DNA from: a candidate division SR1 bacterium
GTDB taxonomy: Bacteria; Patescibacteriota; Gracilibacteria; Absconditabacterales; Absconditicoccaceae
Direction of reading: 5' to 3'
Length of the DNA stretch: 62,152 bases
Assembly: GCA_025997135.1 (NCBI GenBank)
Contig: BNUE01000001.1
Location: forward strand, 1 to 62,152
Shown here: one piece after another, positions 32,133-43,950 of the stretch
Layout: every line of letters begins with the position of its first letter
Numbering within the stretch: the first letter of the stretch is position 1
Notes under the pieces: generated by a model
The model's input: only the letters and a program-made list of their open reading frames with translations
Database searches by the model: none
What the model was told of the DNA's origin: nothing
Program-made: the position numbers and the translations under genes

Positions 32133-34325
32133 ATGCTGAATAACCTACAAAATCTCATTTTCGATACAAACTACGCATCCATCCTTCCAGAGGGAGGTTT
32201 TGTCGTTTTTACCAGTCCAAACAGTCAATCTTCAGACAAAAAAGAAAAAAAAGTCTGATTTTTTGAATCTCTTTTTGGTTGACGATGAACATCTGACAAA
32301 CCCAAATCAAATCCATGAAATACCACTCCAGACCTAACTAAGCCAGCAGACCCCCAGGCACAAAAATCTGTAGAAAAAACAGCCAAAACTTCACGATTTG
32401 ATAATATTTTACAAAATCTTTTTGGCACAAAACCAACAAATTCAAAAGAAAACCAAAACACCCAAACATCTGATGGGATAACTCCAAATCCAGCAGACCA
32501 GTCATTACGTGAACAAATCAAAAAAATCCTAGAAACTCCAGATGATAAATACTCAGACAAGATGCTTACATCAGAGCTCAGAAACTATATCATAAATGTA
32601 GAGAGTAATTATACCAAGAATATTACAGATTTTAAATCACATATTGCCCCTTCTTACCGAGAGTCTAAAATCAATGACATCAATGTTTCAGGACTTCTAG
32701 GGAAATGCTACTACACTCAGAGTTATCCGACATATCTAGATGCACTCTGGACTAGAGACATTATGAGCCTACATTCGAAGCGGGATATGTCACGATATAT
32801 CTATCCAGAAGATGATAGTGCAATCCAATCTATGCTAAAACGTAAAGTAACCCAGTTAAAAGCTGAGCTTTCTGATGCAATGCAAAAATGAATTACCATC
32901 GACAAAGACATTGAACAGCAGTATAGAGATGTCGAGACGATCAGAGAAAAACTCACAACTAGAGAAGAGAGATATTTCGAGCTTTCCAACTACTTTAATT
33001 TATACGACTCTACAGAAAACGCACTCAAAGAAAATGGCAAAAAATACGAGCAAAAGATTGGTTGATACGGTATCAGAGTCAAAAATGCCATTCACAGAAT
33101 GGATGAATGATTAGTTTCATCTTTACCACTATGTTTAGACGAATTAGGCATTACGAGAAGTTCATTGACAAGCTCCCTTTCTGGCAGTTTTCCTTTTATT
33201 TCCAACGATTTAGTTCAAAAAAGCTGAATTTTCTACGGAGCGAACCTACATACTGGCGGATTAGTCATTTTTGATAGATTTGACTCCAAACTCCCAAATA
33301 TGAATAGTGTAATTTTAGCCACTTCTGGTGCTGGAAAATCCTTCACGGTAAAATTAGAACTGCTGCGTTATCTCCTTAATTGAATAGATGCTATAGTAAT
33401 CGACCCTGAAAACGAATACAAACAGCTCTGTGATGCCGTAGGTGGTACCTACATAAATATCGCTACAAATTCTCAGCAATACATCAATCCTTTTGACATC
33501 CCTCCAAAAATTCAAGATGTAGAATATGGTAAATGAGACCTACTCAGAAGCCAGATTATGAGTCTAATATGACTCGTGCAAATTCTCATCGGGAAAATGA
33601 CCGCAGAGGAAGAAGCCATTTTAGACAAAGCTTTACAAAGTACTTATTCTCTCAAATGATTTTCACTAGATGATGAAGATTATACTGACAAACAACCTCC
33701 AATTATGGAAGATTTGATGAATACTTTAAATGGGATGACCTGAGGCGAAGAATTAGCGCTCAAACTCAGTAAATTTGTCAGTTGAACATTCTGAAAACTA
33801 TTTAATAATTATACAAATGTAGATATAAACAACAGAATAACTGTCTTCAGCATCCGCGACCTAGAAGACGCACTCAAAACACCTGCAATGTTTAACACTC
33901 TCAATTTTATCTGGACCAAAGTCCGTTCAGTCAAGAAACAGAGACTTTTAGTCTGTGATGAAGCTCGAATTATGCTACAAAATGACATTTCTGCCAACTT
34001 TCTTTTCTGATTGACAAAAAGAGCCAGAAAATACTGACTTTGAATAACTACGATTTCACAGGACATCGAGGATTTTGTAAGGAGTGAATATGGAAAACCT
34101 ATTATTTCCAATTCTGCGCTACAAATATTACTCAAACAATCCACCAGCTCTATCAAATCACTCAATACCCTCCTCTGATTATCAGAAGCAGAACAACAAA
34201 GACTCATCGCCAGCAGCATCTGAGAATGACTAATGTTTGCCTGAAATCAGCATATCGCCCTAAAAATCATTGCATCTCCTACAGAAAAAGAATTTATTAT
34301 GACTGATGTTGGTAAAAATAGTTAA
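32133..34325 (+). CDS. VirB4-like type IV secretion ATPase
   Basis: A 730-residue protein. A disordered Ser/Asn/Pro-rich region spans about residues 35-130. The N-terminal VirB4 domain is followed by Walker A VILATSGAGKSFTVK (about residue 395), IDAIVIDPENEYKQL, a Walker B region KKQRLLVCDEARIML and GLGITTISQDIEDF. It likely powers a type IV secretion or pilus-like system with the VirD4-like ATPase at 16612. No channel components (VirB6, VirB8-10) are seen in the window. TGA glycines are frequent (SLFGGRG is mostly TGA). Confidence 0.88.
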
Positions 34326-35843
34326 TTATCTCTCGACCAGCCTCTCATCGATAATCTCCACAATCCTATCTATCATAATCTCCTGCACAAAATACTGATC
34401 ATGAGAGACTATCAATAACGCTCCTTCATAGTCCATCAGTGCAGACTCTATCACTTCTCTAGTATCAATATCCAGATGATTTGTCGGCTCATCGAGAATC
34501 AATAAATCATAGTTATAACCTGAGATTTCAGCGAAACGGAGGCGGACTTTCTGACCGTATGACAGAGTGGAAACCTTTTGATCTCGCTGTTTTTCCCCCA
34601 GTCAGAAGCCACTAAGGACTGTTTTTGCTCTAATCTGATCGCGATAAACTCATTCAACTTTGGAGAAGAACTCGTTTATAACTGATAAATCTGAATTTAT
34701 ATTGAGCTGATATTGATCAATATAGCAGTGTTTGATACCATTTCAGATCGTCACTACTGAATCATCATTGTGAGTAAACTGAGAAACAATATCGCGAAGA
34801 AGTGTCGTCTTTCAGCTCCCATTGATGCCTTGAAGTAAGACTCTCTCTTTGCCGAACATCTCGAAAGAGCAGTCTTTAATTAGCAAATTTCAAGCAATAG
34901 AGATGTCTTTTTTCACATAACGAAACAACCTTTTGGAGTTGTGAACTCAGCCGTCTAGATGAAGTTTTGCAGATTTGGTGAAACGAACCTTTTCTGGGTC
35001 TGGTCAGCCAAATTCTCTACCAAATCGTGATTTTTTAGCTTTAAGAAGTTTTCAGAAAGTCGGATTTGCATAATATGAAGCACGCTCTTGCAATCTGCGA
35101 AGCCAATCTTCCATTTTTCTCTTATTCCTTTCGTATCTCTCAGCTTCAGCTTTCTTTTTCTCTTTATTTGACTGCTTATCTTGTTTGAAAGCCTCGTATG
35201 CTCACCTGTAGTCTGCAGGATAATAAGTCAAAGTCCCAAACTCCATATCGATCACTCCATCACAGACTTCATTTATCAATGCTCTATCATGAGAGATCAT
35301 CAAAATTTGACCAGAAAAAGACTGAATATAATTCACGAACCGTTCTCTAGTCTCAGTATCGATATGATTCGTGGGTTCATCGAGAATCAAGATTTCACAG
35401 TCCTGGAGAAGCATTTGAGCAAAAAGCACCCTCCTCTGCTGACCGCCTGAAAGCTCAGTTAATCTACGTTTGAGAGAAATATTTGAAGGGAATCATACTT
35501 GCGACAAAGCATCTGAAATTTTATAATCTTCCCAAGGTTGAACAAAATTTTTGAGATAACCTTTGATAGTGACTGAACTGGAGAATTTAAGTTCCTGCGG
35601 AATATATCAGATCTTGCCACAGTTTCATGCGGCACCACGCATATTCTGCATAGTTTTATCTGTTTTTATATTACCTGATGTTGGACGAGTTTTACCTGCA
35701 ATAATTCTGGCGAGAGTAGTCTTGCCGACTCAGTTTGGTCAGACAATAGCGAGAATATGCTCTGATGGAAATTCAAAATTGAGATTCTGAAACAGAGGAT
35801 GAGTCGCATTATAGGCTTTGGTAAGATTTTGTAGAGAAATCAT
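34326..35843 (-). CDS. ABC-F family ATP-binding protein
   Basis: A 505-residue protein with two ATPase domains and no membrane segments. Domain 1: LAIVGPNGVGKTTLA with two P-loop glycines coded by TGA, signature LSGGQQRRVLFAQ and Walker B ILILDEPTNHID. Linker: a charged helix rich in Lys and Arg. Domain 2: LLQGINGSGKTTLLRDI, LSYGQKVRLRF and LLILDEPTNHLD. ABC-F proteins act on ribosomes (translation rescue or antibiotic protection). It is convergent with the VirB4-like gene and abuts its stop. Confidence 0.92.
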
Positions 35844-35893
35844 ATAAAAAAGTATATGGATTTAATTCCCCTTTTTCAAGCCAAAACTTTCTA

Positions 35894-35921
35894 TTGACTT
35901 TTGGGTAAAAATATATATAAT
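35894..35921 (+). promoter_or_regulatory. promoter of the secreted lipase gene
   Basis: TTGACT (35894-35899), 16-nt spacer, TATAAT (35916-35921); the leader is about 62 nt, and AAAGGA lies 10-15 nt before the ATG as ribosome binding site. Confidence 0.8.
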
Positions 35922-35989
35922 AAAGAGTATGATGATCTTTAACATACACTAAATCACTATTGTAAAATAATTATTAAAGGATAAATTTT

Positions 35990-38900
35990 ATGAAAGCAAA
36001 GCTTTTCATCGCAGTAACTCTGCTTTTTTTGTCTTGTTTATTATTTCTGCCCACACAAACAAACGCATTTTCAGGCGGAAATGGAACTCAAGCAAACCCT
36101 TATTTAATCAGCAATATAGCTGATTTTAATGAGTTAGGTCAATATTTAGCGACCCAAAATGATTGGTCAAAAGGTAAGTATTTTGAATTAACCCAAGATA
36201 TTACTGAGCCAATTACTCACGCATTAGGTGTAATTGATGAATACTTTCCATTTCAAGGAAACTTGGATGGTAAATATCATCAGATATATCTCAAACAAAA
36301 CATAACTACCAGCTTTGCACCTGCATTATTTGGAGCTATCACTGATGCAAATATATCAAATTTGCTCATAGACTGCGACATTTATCAAGATTCTACGCGA
36401 CTCGCTACTGCTGCACTGGCATGTTATGCCACAAATTCAACTATAACCAACTGTAAAGTCACAGGAAATATTTCTGGTGGCGGAGAAACAGGTGGAATTA
36501 TAGCTCATGCGTGGAAAACCACACTTACTAACTGCTGTTTTATCGGCGATTTGAAAGGCACTTTTGATGTCGGAGGGCTTTGCGGATATGCTACTGAGAC
36601 TAAAATCTTCGACTCTTATGTGATCGCAAATCTCACTGGCAGAGGTGATATGGGAGGAATCGTTGGAGCTGGTAAGTTTTTATCATTTAAAACTGTTTAT
36701 TTCGCAGGAAAGGTTACAGATTTTAATTACATATCTCCCACAATTTTTCCTATCTTGGGGGAAGAAATCATAGATGTCGACTACATTTCTGCATATTATT
36801 GTGAGTCTTGGTCTCCTCAAGGGCTCAGTAATCCTAGTCCTACAAAAGGGCTAAGTAAAACTGAAAACGAGATGAGACAGCCAGCATTTCTAAATATTCT
36901 AAATACACAGAGCAACAGCTGGAAAACTGATGAGACGATTCATAATGGATTTCCAAGTTTTAAATGGGAAAAAATAGACAAATCCAACGAAACAGACAAA
37001 AAATCTGATTTTTCACTACTTTTTCATCGAATTGATAGAAAGTGTGACAAAGAAGTCAAATACATCAGTTGTGATGGGAAATCTAGCATAATCATAGAAC
37101 TTATTTCATTGAATGAGTTCCCAAATAATGCCAAGATTCGCCTATTATCTACTGATCTACAATCCCCTATCGGCAGTTTATATGTGCCAGAATCTAAAAT
37201 TGCTGGGATGTGGAGCGAAAAATGGAAAGAAATTCAGCCTTCTATCTCTACTAATTTAACTTCTCCATACATCAAATACACTGCTCCACCAGATTTTGGC
37301 TCTGAAAAGCTAAATTCCGAGCGTAGTATTACATTTGAAGTTATAATCGGAACAGACACAGTTAAAAAAGAGATAAAGCTAATTCGACCTCCAGTCCTAC
37401 TATTACACGGAAAGGGAGACTCTAAATCACGATGGACTACTTTTGAAACTGAGCTAAAAAACTCAGGTAAGTACAAATCAAATTTCACTCATCATGTATA
37501 CGCTCACGATTATTCTATCACTCGAGAAACATCTTTTAAGGATAATACTGAAAAATTCTTTGTAGTAAAAAATGCGTTAGAAATAATTAAAGAGTCTCTT
37601 GCTCAGCAAAATTGTATTGCTGAAAAAATAGACATAATTGCCCACAGTATGGGCGGAGTTTTGGTTCGCTGTTATGATCAGAGTGAGTATTATTCAGATG
37701 ATATTCATAAGGTCATAACTCTCAGTACTCCGCACTCAGGTTCTCAAGGATCTAATTTACTTTGGTCCCTCAATGAAACTCCTGAAGGAAAATTATTGAC
37801 TGAAAATGCCAAAAAATTCGATAAAGGAGATTATTTATCGGATGCAACAGAGAATCTCCAAGTAAACAGCAAAGCTATTTTAGAATATCTAAACGGAGCA
37901 AATAACCTAGCTAAACAGCATAATATTCCTTGTTTTGCAATCGCTACTATGATATTACCACAGAAATCTCTAAATGATTACTCAAATGATTTCACTGCAA
38001 TTGCGATGAGGACTGCTGTAACATTAGGGTGCAAGCCACTTTATACTGTCGATTTATCTACTGAAGAGACTTTGAGCTTACTTTATGGAGAAGGACATGA
38101 CATTGTCGTACCTATCAAATCACAGCTCGGAGGTATGAATTCTCAGAATTCTAAAACTTTTTTAGATGACTGGCACGATGGCATCACCAGTAATGCAGAA
38201 GCCATAAATTTAGTAAAACAATTACTAAATGCTTCTGTATCTGACGAGAGATTTTGCAGGACAGGATGGAAACCAGAAACCTTGATCATGAATACTCAAA
38301 TTCTGAGAAAAGAAGGAAAGTTATTCAAAAAATCAAATCAACTTCTCGGAGACTCCACGCCTGCACATATCGAATTTGCACCACATGACACATTAGTATT
38401 TGCAAACACTCAGTACAAGCTAACTATTTTTTCTTCAGACAAAATAAAAAAGCTGATCCTAATCACGTATGGAGACAATATAAATTCATATCGTGAGATA
38501 CTTATCACACAAAATATTACACCGATAACTGGGATAATTCCTAGCTGTTCATTTGGAGAAATCAGCTTTATCGCTTATGGTTTAACCGATGATGGTGAGA
38601 TAGCCAGCACTCAAACTGCATTCTATGCGATACCTGATGAAGAATTAACTGATAGTATAGATTATACTGCTCACTACACATTATATCCTGGTCAGCAAAC
38701 CATTTTAGAATGCGTTGGATTCTTCACTTCTGGTAAGGAACTCAATCTCGTAGGCACGACAAACGTCAAGGGTACTATGATGCTAACTTACGAATCTCTA
38801 CAAAACAAAACTCAAATTTCTGAGACAGGCATAATCACTGGATTACATCCTGGCAGAGACACCATAGAAATACTGGGAATATCAGAGAAAATCCATGTAA

Positions 38901-39415
38901 TCATCGATATTTTACCGTATCAATTACAAGTTAACCTATCATTCTCAGACAGTACTGAAACTCTTTTATCCAAAAATTGTGAATTAAAAGAGAACATCAT
39001 TTTGACAGCACCAAAAAAAGCTGACTACAAATTCAAATATTGGATTAGAAATGGTGAAATCATTTCGACAAACGATCAGATTTCTATCACAATAATTCAA
39101 TCACAGCTAATAACGGCATATTACGAGTCATTTACTGATATTACAGACGACACTTCAATCGACAACTTTAGTATCTATCCAAATCCTGCAAATTCACAGG
39201 CGACGATAGATTTTACATTACACAGCGATGCGATGATAACCTTTACAATAGTAGATATTTACGGTGTATGTTATCAGACTTATACTAATTTTTATCAGGT
39301 TGGACGATATTCGCTACCTGTTAACTTAACAAATCTCACTTCTGGTAGATATTTCTATCAAATCCAAGTGAATGGAATCACTATCCAAAAACTTGGACTT
39401 ATCATAACGAGATAA
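35990..39415 (+). CDS. secreted multi-domain lipase with GLUG repeats and type IX-like sorting domain, TGA-free
   Basis: A 1141-residue exported protein. The signal peptide ends at TQTNA (about residue 25). GLUG-type repeats fill about residues 95-230. A PGAP1/lipase-like alpha/beta hydrolase follows: PPVLLLHGKGDSKSRW, nucleophile elbow IIAHSMGGVLVR, LSTPHSG, and a late GEGHDIVVP that may supply the catalytic His. Later come beta-rich domains, one with the InlB-like YKFKYWIRNGE, and a C-terminal sorting domain with SIYPNPANSQATIDFTL and TSGRYFYQIQVNG. Roughly 60 glycines and none is TGA. It has its own promoter and terminator. It probably hydrolyses esters outside the cell. Confidence 0.88.
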   Translation: MKAKLFIAVTLLFLSCLLFLPTQTNAFSGGNGTQANPYLISNIADFNELGQYLATQNDWSKGKYFELTQDITEPITHALGVIDEYFPFQGNLDGKYHQIYLKQNITTSFAPALFGAITDANISNLLIDCDIYQDSTRLATAALACYATNSTITNCKVTGNISGGGETGGIIAHAWKTTLTNCCFIGDLKGTFDVGGLCGYATETKIFDSYVIANLTGRGDMGGIVGAGKFLSFKTVYFAGKVTDFNYISPTIFPILGEEIIDVDYISAYYCESWSPQGLSNPSPTKGLSKTENEMRQPAFLNILNTQSNSWKTDETIHNGFPSFKWEKIDKSNETDKKSDFSLLFHRIDRKCDKEVKYISCDGKSSIIIELISLNEFPNNAKIRLLSTDLQSPIGSLYVPESKIAGMWSEKWKEIQPSISTNLTSPYIKYTAPPDFGSEKLNSERSITFEVIIGTDTVKKEIKLIRPPVLLLHGKGDSKSRWTTFETELKNSGKYKSNFTHHVYAHDYSITRETSFKDNTEKFFVVKNALEIIKESLAQQNCIAEKIDIIAHSMGGVLVRCYDQSEYYSDDIHKVITLSTPHSGSQGSNLLWSLNETPEGKLLTENAKKFDKGDYLSDATENLQVNSKAILEYLNGANNLAKQHNIPCFAIATMILPQKSLNDYSNDFTAIAMRTAVTLGCKPLYTVDLSTEETLSLLYGEGHDIVVPIKSQLGGMNSQNSKTFLDDWHDGITSNAEAINLVKQLLNASVSDERFCRTGWKPETLIMNTQILRKEGKLFKKSNQLLGDSTPAHIEFAPHDTLVFANTQYKLTIFSSDKIKKLILITYGDNINSYREILITQNITPITGIIPSCSFGEISFIAYGLTDDGEIASTQTAFYAIPDEELTDSIDYTAHYTLYPGQQTILECVGFFTSGKELNLVGTTNVKGTMMLTYESLQNKTQISETGIITGLHPGRDTIEILGISEKIHVIIDILPYQLQVNLSFSDSTETLLSKNCELKENIILTAPKKADYKFKYWIRNGEIISTNDQISITIIQSQLITAYYESFTDITDDTSIDNFSIYPNPANSQATIDFTLHSDAMITFTIVDIYGVCYQTYTNFYQVGRYSLPVNLTNLTSGRYFYQIQVNGITIQKLGLIITR

Positions 39416-39428
39416 AACACTAAAAAAA

Positions 39429-39452
39429 AGTCAGTTTATAACTGGCTTTTTT
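39429..39452 (+). terminator. intrinsic terminator between convergent surface-protein genes
   Basis: AGTCAGTT (39429-39436) pairs with AACTGGCT (39440-39447) around a 3-nt loop, followed by a T run. An A run on the other side (39422-39429) lets it also work for the minus-strand gene ending at 39469. Confidence 0.85.
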
Positions 39453-39468
39453 GTTTTATTAAAAAACA

Positions 39469-42400
39469 TTAACCTCATAATTTAAAATCCACAGTAAATG
39501 CTGATGAAAAGCCATAAAACGCACCAGATGGTTTATCCCAGAATTTCGCCCTCACCAAATCTCCACCCAAGAAAGCACCTGCATAATCCACAAATTCGCA
39601 CGGACAGACATTACACTCTGCAGTCTCTATTTTTGAGTTATCTGGATCTCAGCCACCAGGTTTATCTGGATAATCTGGATTATCTGGGTCATCTCAGCCA
39701 CCAGGCGTATCTGGATCTGTTCAATTTCATATTTTTTTACAAACAAACGAACATTTTCCATTTTTTCAGTTTTCAGCTCCATCATCACATTCTTCTCATT
39801 TATCGATTTTTCAGTTTCCACATGGAGTCGAACATCTCTGCACATCTTTTGCACAGTTTTTGCAGGTTTCTCACTCATCAATCACACCATTTCAGCATTT
39901 TATATCTCCTGTTCCTCATGTACTTCCTGTTCCTCATGTTCCTGGTTTATCTGGATCACCACATATTGGCACATCTTTTGAACAGTTTTTACAGGTTTCA
40001 CCTGGATCAACGATTCAATCACCACAGATAGAGGTACATTCTCCCACGTCCTCAGGACAACTCTGGCAATCTTCATCATCATCTATTTTTCAGTCCCCAC
40101 AGCTAGAACCAATCGGACTATCACACACGGTTTGATCACCAATTATAGGACAACCTTTATTCAGCACTGGTCACGCCTGCTGAGGACATCCATCATCTCC
40201 ATTTAATACGCCATCCCCATCCAAATCTCATTGCGCTGACAAATTCATTCACGTCAAATCTGATACTTTTTTGGACAAGATCACTGCCGTCTGTATTTCA
40301 CACGCATCTCAGATACCATTTCCAGCTCCATCATACTGATTATTATTTGAGGTAAACGGACAATTATCCAATGAACAAACTCAGAAATGTCTTTTTAACA
40401 CGTCTAAATCCACGTTTTTATCATCAAAAGAACAATCATCATTTTCTTTTAGGATTAGTCAAAGTAAGTTTTTTTTACCATCGCCATCAATATCATCATC
40501 ACACAAATCAGGAATTCCATCCTTATCTAAATCACATTTAAAGCTACTCATCTTTCCATTTTTTAACGCGTCAAAACAAAAATCTGTTGCATTATTTATA
40601 GTTTCTCATTGATTAAACAGAGATACGCATCTATTCACCACCGTTTCAGCCTTTAACTGCTCTACTCATTGCATACCGACTACATTTATTCTATTTTTTA
40701 TAATTTCTATAGGGCTTGATTCAATAGAAGGTAAAAAGCTGATTCCAAACTGAGAATTATTTAAATTCATAGCAATAGATCTAGAACTGAGAGGATTTTT
40801 GATAAAAATAGTTGATATAATCTCCAAAGTTTTTCAATCTACAAAATAAAGTATTTGTCTGACAGTTTTCAAGCCTGAAGACTGATATTGATGGCTAGAG
40901 TTCAACCCTGTAGCATAATACGCAGTCCCATCACCGAAATCCCGCAAAATTTGCTTCAAATCAGCTATTTTTTTACCAACTAAATTGATCTGCATCTGCG
41001 TCTCTCACTGAAGAGTTAAATTTTTAACTTGTAAAGATGCAAATAATGGCAATTTATCATTGATTAAAGTTATCTGTCCGACAGCCTGCAATTGATTAAA
41101 TCTATAAGCCTTCACGCGAACTACATATTTATCAGCCTCCTGAATATGGGTTATCATCGTATTTTTCGAACTTTTTATTTCCTGATTATTGATTGTCCAG
41201 ACCCAGCGATCAATATTTCAGCTTGTCAAAGCAATAAAACTATAGTCAAAACCTGCATTTTTCACAGTAAATGATGGAGAAATCTGAATTCAATATTGCA
41301 AAGCCTCGTCAGGTGCCAGATATACATTCATCATAGCTTCAGCTTTTTTTCCTGATTTATCAGTTCACACCACACGAATTACATATGTTCCAGCTTTCGT
41401 GTAAGTATGAGATAATGTCAGATCAGAAGCTAAAGTATATTTTTTTCCATCACCCATCTGCCAAACGGAGTTCCTCAATTCAGAACTAGATACCAACTTA
41501 AAAGTTACTTTTTTAGGATAAGTATTTGTAATTTCATTTACATTGATAAAAAAATCAAATCACTGCCTATCGATACCAAGTGGAGACTGGTCTTTCTGAT
41601 TATCTCGCTGAGAAATAATGACATGATCGTCATCATCTACGACTCATAACGGATTTGGCGAGCCATCACCATCAATATCAGCATCACATACATTTCAGAC
41701 TCCATCACCATCTAAATCTCTCTGATGTGGATTATAAGTATTTGGGCAATTATCATCGACATTTTTGATACCATCACAGTCATAATCATCATTTGGACTA
41801 CATTTCACGAATGTTGAATTTACATAGTCGAGAATTTTCAGAACTTCTTTACCATCGATCACATCATAGAGATTTTTTGCATCATCAGTTGTGATGATCC
41901 CCGACTTCATCAGTACATTCAGTTCACTAATCGGTCGCCAACCTTGCTTTAATCCAGCTATTTCCTGAAATCAACACGCCTCTAGATGAAACATACAGTA
42001 TCTCATATACGCTCACAGCTCATCGACCGTAGCCAAATTGCGTGTTTCCTCTCCAGCTTTCTGGATTGCCTGAATATCTTTCGTAGTTAAGACCTGATAT
42101 TGATAACTAGTTTTCTGCAAGCTTGAGAACCAGTCTTTTATAGCTTTTCGATCAGCATCAAAAGAAATAAAAATCTGATTATCCACCAAATTTAGTATCG
42201 CCTGCAAAAACTCAGATTTAGTTATCGCCTGTCATCCACAGAATTTATTTTTACAGTTTCATAGAGCTGAAGTAGATGGGTATCATCTGAGATATTCATT
42301 GTCTGCCACGTATGCTACACAGTAATAATAATTTTTCTGATTTCGTGAAGCTTTGCGAAACAAAATATCTCCAAAATTAAAGTCCATTGACTGAGAAAAT

Positions 42401-42711
42401 ACAGTCCAAAACTGTTGATTATGATACTTTTCCATCCATTCATCGGGGACCAGACAATCTTTACAGTCAGTCGCATTTAGCAGTCTAGCTACTTCATAAC
42501 GAGAAACACTTTTTTGCTGCTCAATACTATAAATATCCACACCAACTGCCCCTAAATTAGTTTCCATTGTCTCAGAATAACCAAAAGCTCCTCCAAAACC
42601 AAAAATCATCACAAAAAACAACAAATTCCCTAATTTGACAAAGGGATTTCTCACGATAGAATCTAAGAAAGAAAACTTTCTAGAAAGATATGTTATTAAA
42701 AGATCAATCAT
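39469..42711 (-). CDS. large surface protein with calcium-binding (thrombospondin type 3) repeats, PKD-like and Cys-rich repeats
   Basis: A 1080-residue exported protein. One N-terminal hydrophobic segment (LGNLLFFVMIFGFGGAFGY) is followed by a domain of about 230 residues. Then come Asp-rich calcium repeats (DDYDCDGIKNVDDNCPN, DLDGDGVGNVCDADIDGDG), PKD-like beta domains around SHTYTKAGTYVIRV and RFNQLQAVG, and more calcium repeats (CDLDKDGIPDLCDDDIDGDG). A tail of Cys-rich repeats (CGDGIVDPGETCKNCSKD, CGNGVIDEGETCKNCAKD) ends the protein. Many glycines are TGA, so unlike its neighbour at 35990 it is native. It is a probable adhesin or cell-surface scaffold. Confidence 0.85.
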
Positions 42712-42797
42712 TCGTTTTTATATAGATAAACTCACACTAATAATAGTCCAAAAAACCTAACAATACAAAAAAAGCATATTTCAGCCTTTTATTTCTA

Positions 42798-42825
42798 TTG
42801 ACTTTTTTGATTTTTTGAGTATAAT
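42798..42825 (+). promoter_or_regulatory. promoter of the lemA region
   Basis: TTGACT (42798-42803), 16-nt spacer, TATAAT (42820-42825). The leader before lemA is about 85 nt and contains a mini-ORF MKKVF. Confidence 0.8.
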
Positions 42826-42915
42826 ATTGGCTTGACATCACTTATGAAAAAAGTATTTTAAGAAAAATTCTATATAAAGATAAAACAACTATTTTTATTT
42901 TTTATTCAATAATAG

Positions 42916-43506
42916 ATGAAAAAAAGTCTCATCATCCTAGTTATCATCATTTTGATAGTTTTGATCGCTATTGCCAGCCTCAGTGGAGAATACAACAAAC
43001 TCGTAACATTGGACGAAAGTGTACAAACTGCCTGGTCTCAGGTAGAAAATGTCTATCAGAGAAGGATGGATTTGATTCCAAATTTAATAGCAACTGTCAA
43101 ATGAGAAGCTAATTTTGAACAGCAAACTTTGACTCAAATCACTGAAGCCAGAGCCAGTGCGACCAGCATGAATGTAGATGTAAAAGATGCCCAGCAGATG
43201 GCTAATTTTCAGTCTCAGCAGGGATGAATTTCTCAGGCTTTAGGCAGATTACTCGTCGCCAGTGAAAATTATCCTACATTACAAGCCAATCAAGCATTTT
43301 CAGACCTCAGAGTTCAGTTAGAAGGTACAGAAAATAGGATTACAACTGAAAGGATGAATTACAACAATACTGCTCAGACCTACAATACTGCGATTAGAGT
43401 ATTTCCGACTAATATTTTAGCCAGTTTATTTAATTTTGATAGAGCAAATCTTTTTGAAGCAAATAATTGAGCAGAAACAGCCCCAGTAGTAGATTTCACA
43501 GACTAA
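42916..43506 (+). CDS. lemA: LemA family protein
   Basis: A 196-residue protein. An N-terminal membrane segment (SLIILVIIILIVLIAIA) is followed by the LemA helical domain: YNKLVTLDESVQTAWSQVEN, YQRRMDLIPNLIATVKGE, ENYPTLQANQAF, and a final YNTAIRVFPTNILASLFNF motif. The role is unclear in the family; it is often next to a TPM-domain protein, which is not seen here. Three glycines are TGA. Confidence 0.92.
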
Positions 43507-43545
43507 AATTTTTCACATCTTTTATCTAATTTTCACATTTAGACT

Positions 43546-43704
43546 ATGGAAAACCAAACTTTCACGCCAGATGTTCAGCTTCATATACGAAAGCAAACCC
43601 AAGTAGAGTTATCAGCTCAAATCGCTAAATTATTCAATCAATGTGTTGAAGATTGACTCATAGAGCCAGAAATTGAAGATCAAGAGGAAATATCTTTTAT
43701 CTAG
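43546..43704 (+). CDS. small hypothetical protein
   Basis: A 52-residue acidic protein (MENQTFTPDVQLHIRKQTQ...) 39 bp after lemA, with one TGA glycine (VEDGLIEPE) and a TAG stop. It may be complete or the start of a broken gene. 43705-43950 holds nothing I can assign. Confidence 0.5.
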
Positions 43705-43950
43705 AGTCCAATTACATTTATATGCAGAAATTAAATCAAATATTCACCTCTCTTTTCAAAGATTTTCCTGCCCTTTTCTGGACCCAGCCAACGTTCAAAA
43801 AATTTTTCATAGCTCCCCTTTTGATAGTTTATCATATTTTTTCCACTGGAGAAAAAGAGTAAAAATACCGTTAAGTCAATACTTTTCGTCTTGCAAATCT
43901 GATTTTTTTTCTTATTTTTAAGTTAAATTTTATTTCTTAAAAACACAAAA

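Noticed and set aside
39498..40135. His/Ser-rich plus-strand ORFs of 177 and 91 codons
   Set aside because: They are antisense shadows of the Gly/Asp/Cys-rich repeats of the surface protein at 39469-42711.
43673..43921. 82-codon ORF after lemA
   Set aside because: It overlaps the small gene at 43546 in another frame and has no recognisable start signal or composition typical of the neighbours.
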